Part shown: in pieces, positions 34,219 through 40,888 of the stretch
Layout: each line of letters starts with the position of its first letter
Numbering within the stretch: the first letter of the stretch is position 1
NCBI RefSeq assembly: GCF_900129455.1
Contig: NZ_FQVU01000003.1
Span: 310,001 to 374,000 of the forward strand
Reading direction: 5' to 3'
Length of the DNA stretch: 64,000 bases
Source of the DNA: Jatrophihabitans endophyticus
GTDB taxonomy: Bacteria; Actinomycetota; Actinomycetes; Mycobacteriales; Jatrophihabitantaceae
Translations under genes and position numbers: made by a program
The notes under the pieces: generated by a model
Database searches by the model: none
What the model saw: the letters and a program-made list of their open reading frames with translations, nothing else
What the model was told of the DNA's origin: nothing

Positions 34219-35894
34219 GCTTCGTCCGCCCGCGACACGTAGGCCGCGAACGGCTCGCCCCCTTCCCGACGTTCGAGGTAACCGGTGAGGACGCGCTCGA
34301 TGTAGTCGGGCGCCTCCGCTGCCGTCACCTTCAAACCCCGGAACTTGCGCCCGAATTCCGCCTCGGTGCCCATCTGGCCGCCGAGGTGCACCTGGAAGGC
34401 CTCGCTGTCGGCGCCGTCGGCGCCCTTGGTGATCATGCCCTTGAAGCCGATGTCGGCCACCTGGAAGCGGGCGCAGGAGTTGGGGCAGCCGTTGACGTTG
34501 ATCGTGACCGGGGTGTCGAAGTCGGGCAGCCGCCGCTCCATCTCCTCGCGGATCGCCTCGGCCCGGCCCTTGGTCTCCACCAGCGCCAGCTTGCAGAACT
34601 CGATGCCCGTGCACGCGATGGTGCCGCGGCGGAACGCCGAGGGGCGGGCCTCGTACCCCAGCCCGCGCAGCTCGTCGACCACGGTGTCGGCGTCGTCGGG
34701 GTGGATGTCGAGCACGACGACGCCCTGCTGGGCGGTGAGGCGTACCCGCGGGCCGCCCGCGCCACGGCCGTACTTCTCCGCGAGCGCCGCCAGGCCCGCC
34801 AGCGCCGTGCCGGACGTGCGACCGGCCCGGGTGGTGGCGCCGATCGCCACGAGCCCGTCGACCTGCGGCACCACGCCGACGTGGTCACGGTGACTCGGCG
34901 ACGACTCGGGGGCCGGGCCGTCGGGCAGCGCGCGGCCGAGGTACTCGGTCTCGAGCGTCTGCCGGAAATACTCCGGACCCCAGTCGGCCATGAGGAACTT
35001 GATGCGGGCGTGGTTGCGGCTGCGGCGGTAGCCGTAGTCGCGGAAGATCGAGACGACGCCCTCCCACACCTCGGGCACCTCTTCGGACGTCACGAAGACG
35101 CCGAGCCGCTCGGCGAAGCGTGGGTTCGTCGACAGGCCGCCGCCGACCCACACGTCGAAACCGGGCGTGCCGTCGGGTCCGACGACACCGACGAAGGCGA
35201 CGTCGTTGATCTCGTGGTTCGTGCAGTGGCTCGCGCAGCCGGAGATGGAGGTCTTGAACTTGCGCGGCAGGTTCGAGAACCGCGGATCGCCGACGTACTT
35301 GTCGACCGTGGCGCGCAGGGCGGGTCCGGCGTCCAGCACGGCGTCGGTCGCCACGCCCTCGAGCGGGCAGCCGAGCATCACGCGCGGGCAGTCGCCGCAC
35401 GCCTCGGTCGTCGACAGGCCGACCGCCTCGAGCTTCTCCCAGATCGCCGGGACGTCCTCGACGCGGATCCAGTGCAGCTGCACGTTCTGCCGATCGCTGA
35501 CGTCGGCGACGTCGCGGCCGTAGGTGCTCGAGATATCGGCGACGACCGCCAGCTGCTGCGCGGTCAGGGCGCCGCCGTCGATGCGCACCCGCAGCATGAA
35601 GTACTCGGCGTCGAGCTCCTCGGGCTCCAGCGTGGCGGTCTTGCCGCCGGGGATGCCCTCCTGCCGCTGCGTGTAGAGGCCGAACCAGCGGAAGCGGGCG
35701 CGCAGGTCACCCGGGTCGATGCTGTCGAAGCCCTGCTTGGAGTAGATGTCGAGGATCCGCTGCCGGACGTTGAGCGGGTCGTCGTCCTTCTTGCCCTGCT
35801 CGTTCTTGTTCAGCGGCTCGCGGTAGCCCAGGGCCCACTGACCCTGGGCCTTCTTCGGAACGGAACGGGGTTCGACGTCGCGTCGCGCGGACAT
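34206..35894 (-). CDS. sir: Ferredoxin-dependent sulfite reductase
   Basis: This enzyme reduces sulfite to sulfide with six electrons from ferredoxin, using siroheme coupled to a [4Fe-4S] cluster. The 562-aa protein has two ferredoxin-like half-domains and the siroheme-binding regions. CTGIEFC and NGCPNSC, a Cx5C and Cx3C pair, ligate the cluster. TSISGCASHC and the RQNVQLHW block are family hallmarks. It resembles mycobacterial SirA (NirA). A nitrite reductase role is less likely because cysH is coupled downstream. The ATG at 35894 has AAGGGA eight bases upstream. A small leader peptide gene with a Cys codon precedes it, and siroheme synthase is transcribed divergently. Confidence 0.92.
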   Translation of the reverse strand: MSARRDVEPRSVPKKAQGQWALGYREPLNKNEQGKKDDDPLNVRQRILDIYSKQGFDSIDPGDLRARFRWFGLYTQRQEGIPGGKTATLEPEELDAEYFMLRVRIDGGALTAQQLAVVADISSTYGRDVADVSDRQNVQLHWIRVEDVPAIWEKLEAVGLSTTEACGDCPRVMLGCPLEGVATDAVLDAGPALRATVDKYVGDPRFSNLPRKFKTSISGCASHCTNHEINDVAFVGVVGPDGTPGFDVWVGGGLSTNPRFAERLGVFVTSEEVPEVWEGVVSIFRDYGYRRSRNHARIKFLMADWGPEYFRQTLETEYLGRALPDGPAPESSPSHRDHVGVVPQVDGLVAIGATTRAGRTSGTALAGLAALAEKYGRGAGGPRVRLTAQQGVVVLDIHPDDADTVVDELRGLGYEARPSAFRRGTIACTGIEFCKLALVETKGRAEAIREEMERRLPDFDTPVTINVNGCPNSCARFQVADIGFKGMITKGADGADSEAFQVHLGGQMGTEAEFGRKFRGLKVTAAEAPDYIERVLTGYLERREGGEPFAAYVSRADEAWLL

Positions 35895-35963
35895 GCGCGA
35901 TTCCCTTCGTGGTGTGTGACGGGCGGCGGTACGACGGGCCGACGACGGGTGCCGGCGCGGTCG

Positions 35964-36068
35964 TCAGGCCGGACAGGCCGCCGTGACCACCCGCAGGAGG
36001 TCGATGTGACGACGCTCGGTGAGGCGCGGGGTGCGCAGCCCGGCGCAGGGCGCCGCGTCGGTCGTCAT
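35964..36068 (-). CDS. Sulfur-operon leader peptide
   Basis: This is a 34-codon frame starting at the ATG at 36068 and ending 69 bp before sir. Its C-terminal half reads LTERRHIDLLRVVTAACPA, which matches the actinobacterial leader peptides with an RRHxDLLRV core and a terminal Cys found ahead of sulfate assimilation genes. Such uORFs are known to couple cysteine availability to expression of the following gene. A -10-like GACCAT lies six bases before the ATG, so the uORF may itself begin a leaderless mRNA. The exact regulatory structure between 35895 and 35963 was not resolved. Confidence 0.7.
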   Translation of the reverse strand: MTTDAAPCAGLRTPRLTERRHIDLLRVVTAACPA

Positions 36069-36132
36069 GGCTCGATGGTCCCACATCGACGCGCCGGGTA
36101 ACCACCGGACGACGCGCGTTGCACATGCCTAC

Positions 36133-36153
36133 AGCCCTTGTAGACAAAGGGCT
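36133..36153. repeat. 7-bp inverted repeat in the sir/cysG divergent region
   Basis: AGCCCTT at 36133-36139 is repeated inverted at 36147-36153, overlapping a smaller palindrome CTACA/TGTAG. It lies about 65 bp upstream of the leader peptide and 80 bp upstream of cysG, so it could be an operator. The rest of this 338-bp gap holds the leader peptide and the two promoters. Confidence 0.4.
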
Positions 36154-36220
36154 GCGATCGCCCGCCGCTGGCGTGACCGGCCGCACGCCCGACCGCCCCA
36201 CCGTAACCGCGCCGGACCGG

Positions 36221-36226
36221 GACAAT
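36221..36226 (+). promoter_or_regulatory. Candidate -10 (GACAAT) of a leaderless promoter for cysG
   Basis: GACAAT ends six bases before the GTG at 36233. The spacing matches other leaderless genes here, although the first base is not T. Confidence 0.4.
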
Positions 36227-36232
36227 GGGCCG

Positions 36233-37459
36233 GTGACCGGCTTCCCCCTGCTCCTCGACGTCGCGGGTCGCCGGGTCGTCGTCGTCGGCGGCGGACCGGT
36301 GGCCGCCCGCCGGGCGCGATCGCTGCTCGCCGCCGGCGCGACGGTCGTCGTGGTCGCCCCGGACGTCGGACCGGAGCTCGACGGCCTGGACGTCGCGATC
36401 GAGCGCCGACCGTTCGCGCCGGCCGACCTCGACGCGGCGTGGCTCGCCGTCGCCTGCACCGACCGATCCGATGTCAACACCGCGGTCGGCGTCGCGGCCG
36501 AGGAGCGGCACATCTTCTGCGTCCGCGCGGACCTCGCGGCGGCGGGCACCGCGCGCGTCCCCGCGGTGACGCGACGCGAAGGGGTGACCGTCGCCGTGAG
36601 CGGCGGGGACGACCCGCGTCGCGCGGCGCTGCTGCGCGACGCGATCGCGGCCGCGCTCGACGCCGGCGACCTGCCGGCCCGGCGGCACCGCCGCGTCCCC
36701 GTCGCGTCCGTCACGCCCGCCGCGCCCGGCGGGCGGGTCGTGCTCGTCGGGGGAGGCCCGGGTGACCCCGACCTCATCACCGTGCGCGGACGCCGCCTCG
36801 TCGCCGACGCCGACGTCGTCGTGGTGGACCGGCTCGCCCCGCGCGCCCTGCTGGCCGACCTGTCCGAGGACGTCGAGATCGTCGACTGCGGCAAGTCCCC
36901 GCACCGGCACAACCTCACGCAGGCGCAGATCAACGAGGTGCTCGTCGACCGGGCCCGTCGCGGCAAGCTCGTCGTCCGGCTCAAGGGCGGCGATCCGTTC
37001 GTCTTCGGCCGCGGCGGCGAGGAGTGGCTCGCCTGCGTGGCCGCGGGGGTACCGGTCGAGGTCGTGCCGGGGCTCAGCTCGGCGCTCGCCGGCCCGGCGC
37101 TGGCGGGGATCCCGGTCACCCACCGCAAGGTGGCGGCCGACTTCACCGTCGTGTCCGGCCACCTCGACCCGGGCCGCCCCCCGGAGTCCGGCGTGGACTG
37201 GCCGGGACTCGCCACCCACGCCGGCACGCTCGTGATCCTCATGGCCATGGACCGGCTCCGGCTCATCACCGACGACCTGGTGCGGCACGGGCGCCCGGCC
37301 GACACGCCGGCGGCGGTCGTGCACCGCGCGACGCTGCCCGAGCAGCGGGTCGTGCGCGCCTCGCTCGCGACGCTGGCCGACGAGGTCGAGCGCGCGGGGA
37401 TCGGCGCGCCGGCCGTGGTGGTCGTCGGTGACGTCGTCGCCGTCCTCGACCCGTCCTGA
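36233..37459 (+). CDS. cysG: Bifunctional siroheme synthase (precorrin-2 dehydrogenase and uroporphyrinogen-III C-methyltransferase)
   Basis: This enzyme makes siroheme for the sulfite reductase transcribed in the opposite direction. The N-terminal third (about 1-145) has the NAD-binding VVVVGGGPVAARRARSL and a precorrin-2 dehydrogenase/ferrochelatase fold. Residues about 160-408 form the methyltransferase, with VVLVGGGPGDPDLITVRG, VRLKGGDPFVFGRGGEE and VVPGLSSALAGPALAGIPVTHR. The 408-aa protein is somewhat shorter than E. coli CysG in the N-terminal half, as is usual in actinobacteria. The GTG at 36233 is chosen for the -10 spacing. In-frame upstream starts lack support. Confidence 0.9.
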   Translation: MTGFPLLLDVAGRRVVVVGGGPVAARRARSLLAAGATVVVVAPDVGPELDGLDVAIERRPFAPADLDAAWLAVACTDRSDVNTAVGVAAEERHIFCVRADLAAAGTARVPAVTRREGVTVAVSGGDDPRRAALLRDAIAAALDAGDLPARRHRRVPVASVTPAAPGGRVVLVGGGPGDPDLITVRGRRLVADADVVVVDRLAPRALLADLSEDVEIVDCGKSPHRHNLTQAQINEVLVDRARRGKLVVRLKGGDPFVFGRGGEEWLACVAAGVPVEVVPGLSSALAGPALAGIPVTHRKVAADFTVVSGHLDPGRPPESGVDWPGLATHAGTLVILMAMDRLRLITDDLVRHGRPADTPAAVVHRATLPEQRVVRASLATLADEVERAGIGAPAVVVVGDVVAVLDPS

Positions 37460-37559
37460 CCCCCCGGGCGGCGGACCGCCACGGCGGCGGCACGAAACTG
37501 TCGTACCCCTGCGGCAGCGTCGTCGTCGGCACCGGACGACCGTGGTCGAACGGTCGTGC

Positions 37560-37580
37560 TAATATCGAACGCGAGTTCGA
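37560..37580 (+). promoter_or_regulatory. SOS (LexA) box overlapping a -10 element
   Basis: TCGAACGCGAGTTCGA at 37565-37580 is a perfect TCGAAC-N4-GTTCGA palindrome, the LexA operator of actinobacteria. A good -10 hexamer, TAATAT, occupies 37560-37565 and shares its last base with the box, so LexA would block it directly. A further half site TCGAAC lies at 37546-37551. The controlled start is at 37603. Confidence 0.88.
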
Positions 37581-37602
37581 ACGACTCGACAGGGGGCACG
37601 CC

Positions 37603-38007
37603 ATGCCGACCACAGCAGAACACCCGATCGTCTCCCGCGGCTCCGCGGTGGGCCTGCTCGTGCAGGCACGTGCGGTGTTGCTCGACGCCGTGGCCACGCC
37701 CGAGGCCGGCGAGCGGTTCCGACTCGCGCAGCTGTCGGCACTGCGCACGGCGGCCGCGGTGGTGGCCGGGCGCGGCCGTCCGGCGTCGTCGCGTCGGCGG
37801 CTGCTGAGTGTGTGGGTGCTGCTCGAGCGCGTCGCGCCCGAGTACGCCGAGTGGGCGGCGCTGTTCGCGGCCGGCGCGCCGGTCCGTGCCGCGGTCGAGG
37901 CGGGTGCGGTCTCGGCCGTGTCGAGCCGCGCCGCCGACGACCAGCTGCGGGCCGCCACCGAGTTCCTGGCCCTGGTCGAGAACGGGCTGGGCATGCTCGC
38001 GGCGTGA
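37603..38007 (+). CDS. SAV_6107-like HEPN-domain protein
   Basis: This is a 134-aa all-helical protein. The four-helix pattern runs SRGSAVGLLVQARAVLLDAV, FRLAQLSALRTAAAVVAGRG, LLSVWVLLERVAPEYAEWAALF and LRAATEFLALVENG. It fits the actinobacterial SAV_6107 group, assigned to the HEPN superfamily. The RNase-type RxxxxH motif of HEPN toxins is not obvious. The ATG at 37603 follows AGGGGGC six bases upstream and a perfect SOS box, so it is probably induced by DNA damage. It lies 46 bp before a methyltransferase gene and upstream of dinB in the same orientation. A role in the damage response is inferred from the operator and context only. Confidence 0.7.
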   Translation: MPTTAEHPIVSRGSAVGLLVQARAVLLDAVATPEAGERFRLAQLSALRTAAAVVAGRGRPASSRRRLLSVWVLLERVAPEYAEWAALFAAGAPVRAAVEAGAVSAVSSRAADDQLRAATEFLALVENGLGMLAA

Positions 38008-38041
38008 CCGCGCTCGACGCCACGATGTCGGTGCCGGCCGA

Positions 38042-38047
38042 TAGTGT
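38042..38047 (+). promoter_or_regulatory. -10 element (TAGTGT) of a leaderless promoter
   Basis: TAGTGT ends six bases before the GTG at 38054. The methyltransferase and dinB genes may thus have a second promoter besides the SOS-controlled one. Confidence 0.55.
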
Positions 38048-38053
38048 GACCGG

Positions 38054-38803
38054 GTGCAGACCGAGGCCCGTCGCGAGCGCGCTCCCGGTAGCAGGGTCGG
38101 TCTCGTCACCGCTCACCTGGCCGAGACGCTGCGCACGGTCACGCCGGCCGGTGCGGCGGCCCAGGTGCTCGACTGCGGTGGGGGCAGCGGCGCCTACGCG
38201 GTCGCGCTGGCGGCGACCGGCGCCGACGTGACGGTCGTCGACATCAGTGCCGACGCGCTGGCCACCCTGCGCCGCCGTGCCGACGAGGCCGGTGTCTCGG
38301 CGTCGGTGCACGCCGTCGCCGGCGACGTCGAGGCACTCGCCGAACTCGTCGGCGACCGGCGCTTCGACGCCGTGCTGGCCCACGGCATCCTCGACGCCGT
38401 CGACCGCGTGGGCGACACCTTCGCCGCGATGGCCGCGCTCGTCCGTCCCGGCGGCCTGCTCAGCGTGCTCGTCGCCAACCCGGTGGCCGCGGTGATCGCC
38501 CGCGCACTGGCCGGCGAACCGGTGGCGGCCCTGGCCGACCTGCGTCGCCTCGACGCCGTCGCCGACACCACGGCCGACCACGCCGGGCCCGCCGCCGTGG
38601 TGGCGCTGGGCGAGCGGGCTGGTCTCACCGTCGCCTCGCGCCGCGGCATCGGCGTCTTCTCCGACCTCGTCCCGGGCTCCGCGGGCGACACCGCGCGCGG
38701 CCGCGAGGCGGTGGCCGCCCTCGACGCCGAGGCGGCCGGGCGTTCCCCGTTCGCCGAGCTCGCGGGGCGCATCCACATCGTGCTGCGTCGCCCGTCGGCG
38801 TGA
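38054..38803 (+). CDS. Class I SAM-dependent methyltransferase upstream of dinB
   Basis: This is a 249-aa methyltransferase with VLDCGGGSGAYAVALAATG as motif I, VTVVDIS as motif II and a post-motif RPGGLLSVLVANP. The substrate is unknown. A related methyltransferase gene often precedes dinB in actinobacteria, resembling tRNA or small-molecule methyltransferases of the SmtA type, but I cannot place it firmly. It has its own -10 six bases before the GTG and stands between the SOS-controlled HEPN gene and the polymerase gene. The 31-bp gap to dinB has no promoter that I can see, so the two are probably cotranscribed. Confidence 0.7.
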   Translation: MQTEARRERAPGSRVGLVTAHLAETLRTVTPAGAAAQVLDCGGGSGAYAVALAATGADVTVVDISADALATLRRRADEAGVSASVHAVAGDVEALAELVGDRRFDAVLAHGILDAVDRVGDTFAAMAALVRPGGLLSVLVANPVAAVIARALAGEPVAALADLRRLDAVADTTADHAGPAAVVALGERAGLTVASRRGIGVFSDLVPGSAGDTARGREAVAALDAEAAGRSPFAELAGRIHIVLRRPSA

Positions 38804-38834
38804 CGACACAGCCGACCCCCGGGGCGCCGTAGCG

Positions 38835-40172
38835 ATGGGGCGTAGCCACGAGCTGCCACGCACCGCCGGTCGCTTCGACGGCGACGACACCGGCTGCTCG
38901 ATGCTGCACGTCGACATGGACGCCTTCTTCGCCAGCGTCGAGATCAAGCGCCGGCCGGAGCTCGCCCACCGACCGGTGGTGGTCGGCGGGGGCCATCGCG
39001 GCGTGGTCGCCGCCGCCTCCTACGAAGCGCGCCGGTACGGGGTGCGCAGTGCCATGCCGATGTCACAGGCGCTGCGACTGTGCCCGCGCGCGGTCGTGCT
39101 GCCGCCCGACCGGGCGGCCTACACCGCGGCCTCCGCGCGGGTCATGGCCATCCTGCGCGACGTCACCCCGCTGGTGGAACCGCTCTCGCTCGACGAGGCG
39201 TTCCTCGACGTCGCGGGGGCGACGCGCCTGCACGGTCGGCCGGGCGCCATCGCCGCGACGATCCGCGCGCGGGTCGAGGGCGAGCTCGGGCTCACCTGCT
39301 CGGTCGGGGTCGCCCCCACGAAGTTCGTGGCCAAGCTGGCCTCGGCCCGGTGCAAGCCCGACGGCCTGCTCGTCGTGCCCGCCGCGCGGGTGCTCGACTT
39401 CCTGCACCCGCTGCCGGTGACGGCCCTGTGGGGGGTCGGCGCACGCACGGCCGAGCCGCTGCACCGGCTCGGCATCCGCACCGTCGGCGATCTGGACGCG
39501 ACCCCGGTCGACACGCTGCGCCGGGCCGTGGGCGTCGCGGCGGCCGATCACCTCAGCGCCCTCGCCGCCGGCCTCGACCCGCGGGCGGTCCAGCCCGACG
39601 AGGTCGAGAAGTCCATCAGCTCCGACCACACGCTCGACGCCGACCTCACCGCCGAGGTCGACGTCTGCCGCGAGCTGCTGCGCGCGGCCGAGGACGTCGG
39701 CAACCGGGTGCGCGCACGGGGTTTCGTGGCCCGCACGATCGGCATCAAGATCCGCTACGCCGACTTCCGCACCGTCACCCGCGTCCGCACGCTCGCGGAC
39801 TGGACCGACTCCACGCGCGAGGTCTACGCCACCGCGGTCGAGCTCTACCGCAGCCTGCGGCTCGACCGGCCGCGCATCCGCCTCGTCGGGGTGAAGGCCG
39901 AGAACCTGCGCGCCGCGGCCGCGACGCCGCAGCAGTTGGCGCTCGACGTCGCGACGTCCGCACGCGCCGCGGCGCCGGCCGAGCCGGGGGTTGCGTCGCG
40001 CGCCGAGTCAGGCCCGGCCCCGGTGCCGCGACCGGCTGCGGACCGTGCCGTCGACGCCGCCCGGGCCCGTTTCGGCGCCGCCGCGGTCACGTCGGGAACG
40101 CTCTTGCGCAAGCGCGCGGTGGCCCCCGCCCGGCCGGATGACGAGACGCCGAACAATTCCTTCACCTCGTAA
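38835..40172 (+). CDS. dinB: Y-family DNA polymerase IV
   Basis: This is a translesion polymerase of 445 aa. Palm-domain acidic residues are in LHVDMDAFFASVE and LSLDEAFLDVAG. The second Phe of DAFFAS is at the steric-gate position that excludes ribonucleotides. The helix-hairpin-helix region is TALWGVGARTAEPLHRLGI, and the little finger follows to about residue 355. QQLALD near 355-362 could be a sliding-clamp binding motif. The C-terminal 85 residues are Ala/Arg/Pro-rich and probably disordered. The ATG at 38835 adds a 22-residue N-terminal extension, and an ATG at 38901 is the alternative. An SOS box lies 1.25 kb upstream at the head of the same gene group. Confidence 0.88.
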   Translation: MGRSHELPRTAGRFDGDDTGCSMLHVDMDAFFASVEIKRRPELAHRPVVVGGGHRGVVAAASYEARRYGVRSAMPMSQALRLCPRAVVLPPDRAAYTAASARVMAILRDVTPLVEPLSLDEAFLDVAGATRLHGRPGAIAATIRARVEGELGLTCSVGVAPTKFVAKLASARCKPDGLLVVPAARVLDFLHPLPVTALWGVGARTAEPLHRLGIRTVGDLDATPVDTLRRAVGVAAADHLSALAAGLDPRAVQPDEVEKSISSDHTLDADLTAEVDVCRELLRAAEDVGNRVRARGFVARTIGIKIRYADFRTVTRVRTLADWTDSTREVYATAVELYRSLRLDRPRIRLVGVKAENLRAAAATPQQLALDVATSARAAAPAEPGVASRAESGPAPVPRPAADRAVDAARARFGAAAVTSGTLLRKRAVAPARPDDETPNNSFTS

Positions 40173-40173
40173 C

Positions 40174-40202
40174 TTTCGATCCGACCGATCGGCTCGTATG
40201 CT
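40174..40202 (+). promoter_or_regulatory. Promoter (-35 TTTCGA, 17 bp, -10 TATGCT) for the DUF3040 gene
   Basis: TTTCGA (40174-40179) and TATGCT (40197-40202) are 17 bp apart. The start codon at 40296 is 93 bases downstream, so the mRNA has a leader ending in a strong ribosome site. Confidence 0.5.
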
Positions 40203-40295
40203 CGACATCGGAAGGGCTCCGTCGAGTCCGACCGCATCCATTCGCTGATCGACTGTCCGCCGCGAAGTCCGACCACGGCGACGAAGGAGGGCCCA

Positions 40296-40679
40296 GTGCC
40301 GCTCTCCGAGCACGAGCAGAAACTGCTGGACGAGATCGAGCAGGCGCTCTATGCCGAAGACCCCAAGTTCGCCGCGTCCGTCCGCACCGCGCGGGCCCGC
40401 TCGCGGGTGCGCCGATCGGCCGTCCTCGGCGCGGTCGGCGTCGTCGTCGGGCTCGCGCTCGTCCTCGTAGGCCTGGTGTCGCAGCTCATCTGGGCGAGCG
40501 TCGTCGGGTTCGTGCTGGTCGTCGGCGCGTGCGCGTTCGCCGTGCAGGCCATCCGTGGCCGCGACCGCGAGCGCACCCCCGACACGCCCGAGGCGGCGGC
40601 GACGCCGGACCCGAAGCAGACCGGTGGGCTGCGCAACCGCATGGAGGACCGACTGCGGCGTCGCTTCGACGAGAACTGA
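40296..40679 (+). CDS. DUF3040 membrane protein
   Basis: This is a 127-aa protein of the actinobacterial DUF3040 family, whose function is unknown. It opens with MPLSEHEQKLLDEIEQALYAEDPKFA, of which LSEHEQKLLDEIEQ is the signature, followed by an Arg-rich stretch and two membrane helices (about 42-63 and 66-86), and a charged C-terminal tail. DUF3040 genes very commonly stand between dinB and mraZ in actinobacteria, as here. The GTG has AAGGAGG at 40284-40290 five bases upstream. A strong intrinsic terminator follows. Confidence 0.85.
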   Translation: MPLSEHEQKLLDEIEQALYAEDPKFAASVRTARARSRVRRSAVLGAVGVVVGLALVLVGLVSQLIWASVVGFVLVVGACAFAVQAIRGRDRERTPDTPEAAATPDPKQTGGLRNRMEDRLRRRFDEN

Positions 40680-40710
40680 CCCCGCGCAGCCAGCAGCACC
40701 GACCACACCG

Positions 40711-40740
40711 AGGCCGGGCCCGAGACGGGCCCGGCCTTTG
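40711..40740 (+). terminator. Intrinsic terminator after the DUF3040 gene
   Basis: AGGCCGGGCCC at 40711-40721 pairs perfectly with 40727-40737 around the loop GAGAC and is followed by TTTG. It is symmetric enough to act on transcripts from both sides. Confidence 0.85.
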
Positions 40741-40750
40741 CCGTCCGCGG

Positions 40751-40874
40751 CGCGCGCGTGGATCGTCCTGCGGCGGACGGTGCCGAGGTCGCGGGGTGTC
40801 CGAAGATCGTGGCGCGCGGGTGGATCGTGCTGCGGCGGACGGTGCGGGGTTCGCGAGGCGCCGGACGATCCGCG
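40751..40874. repeat. 62-bp tandem duplication, about 80 percent identical
   Basis: Bases 40751-40812 are repeated at 40813-40874, with the most conserved core (GGATCGT, then CTGCGGCGGACGGTGC) at 40758-40783 and 40820-40845. It lies in the 209-bp gap between the DUF3040 terminator and the end of the transglutaminase gene. It has no coding potential that I trust. Confidence 0.75.
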
Positions 40875-40888
40875 TACGGCGCGGCGGG

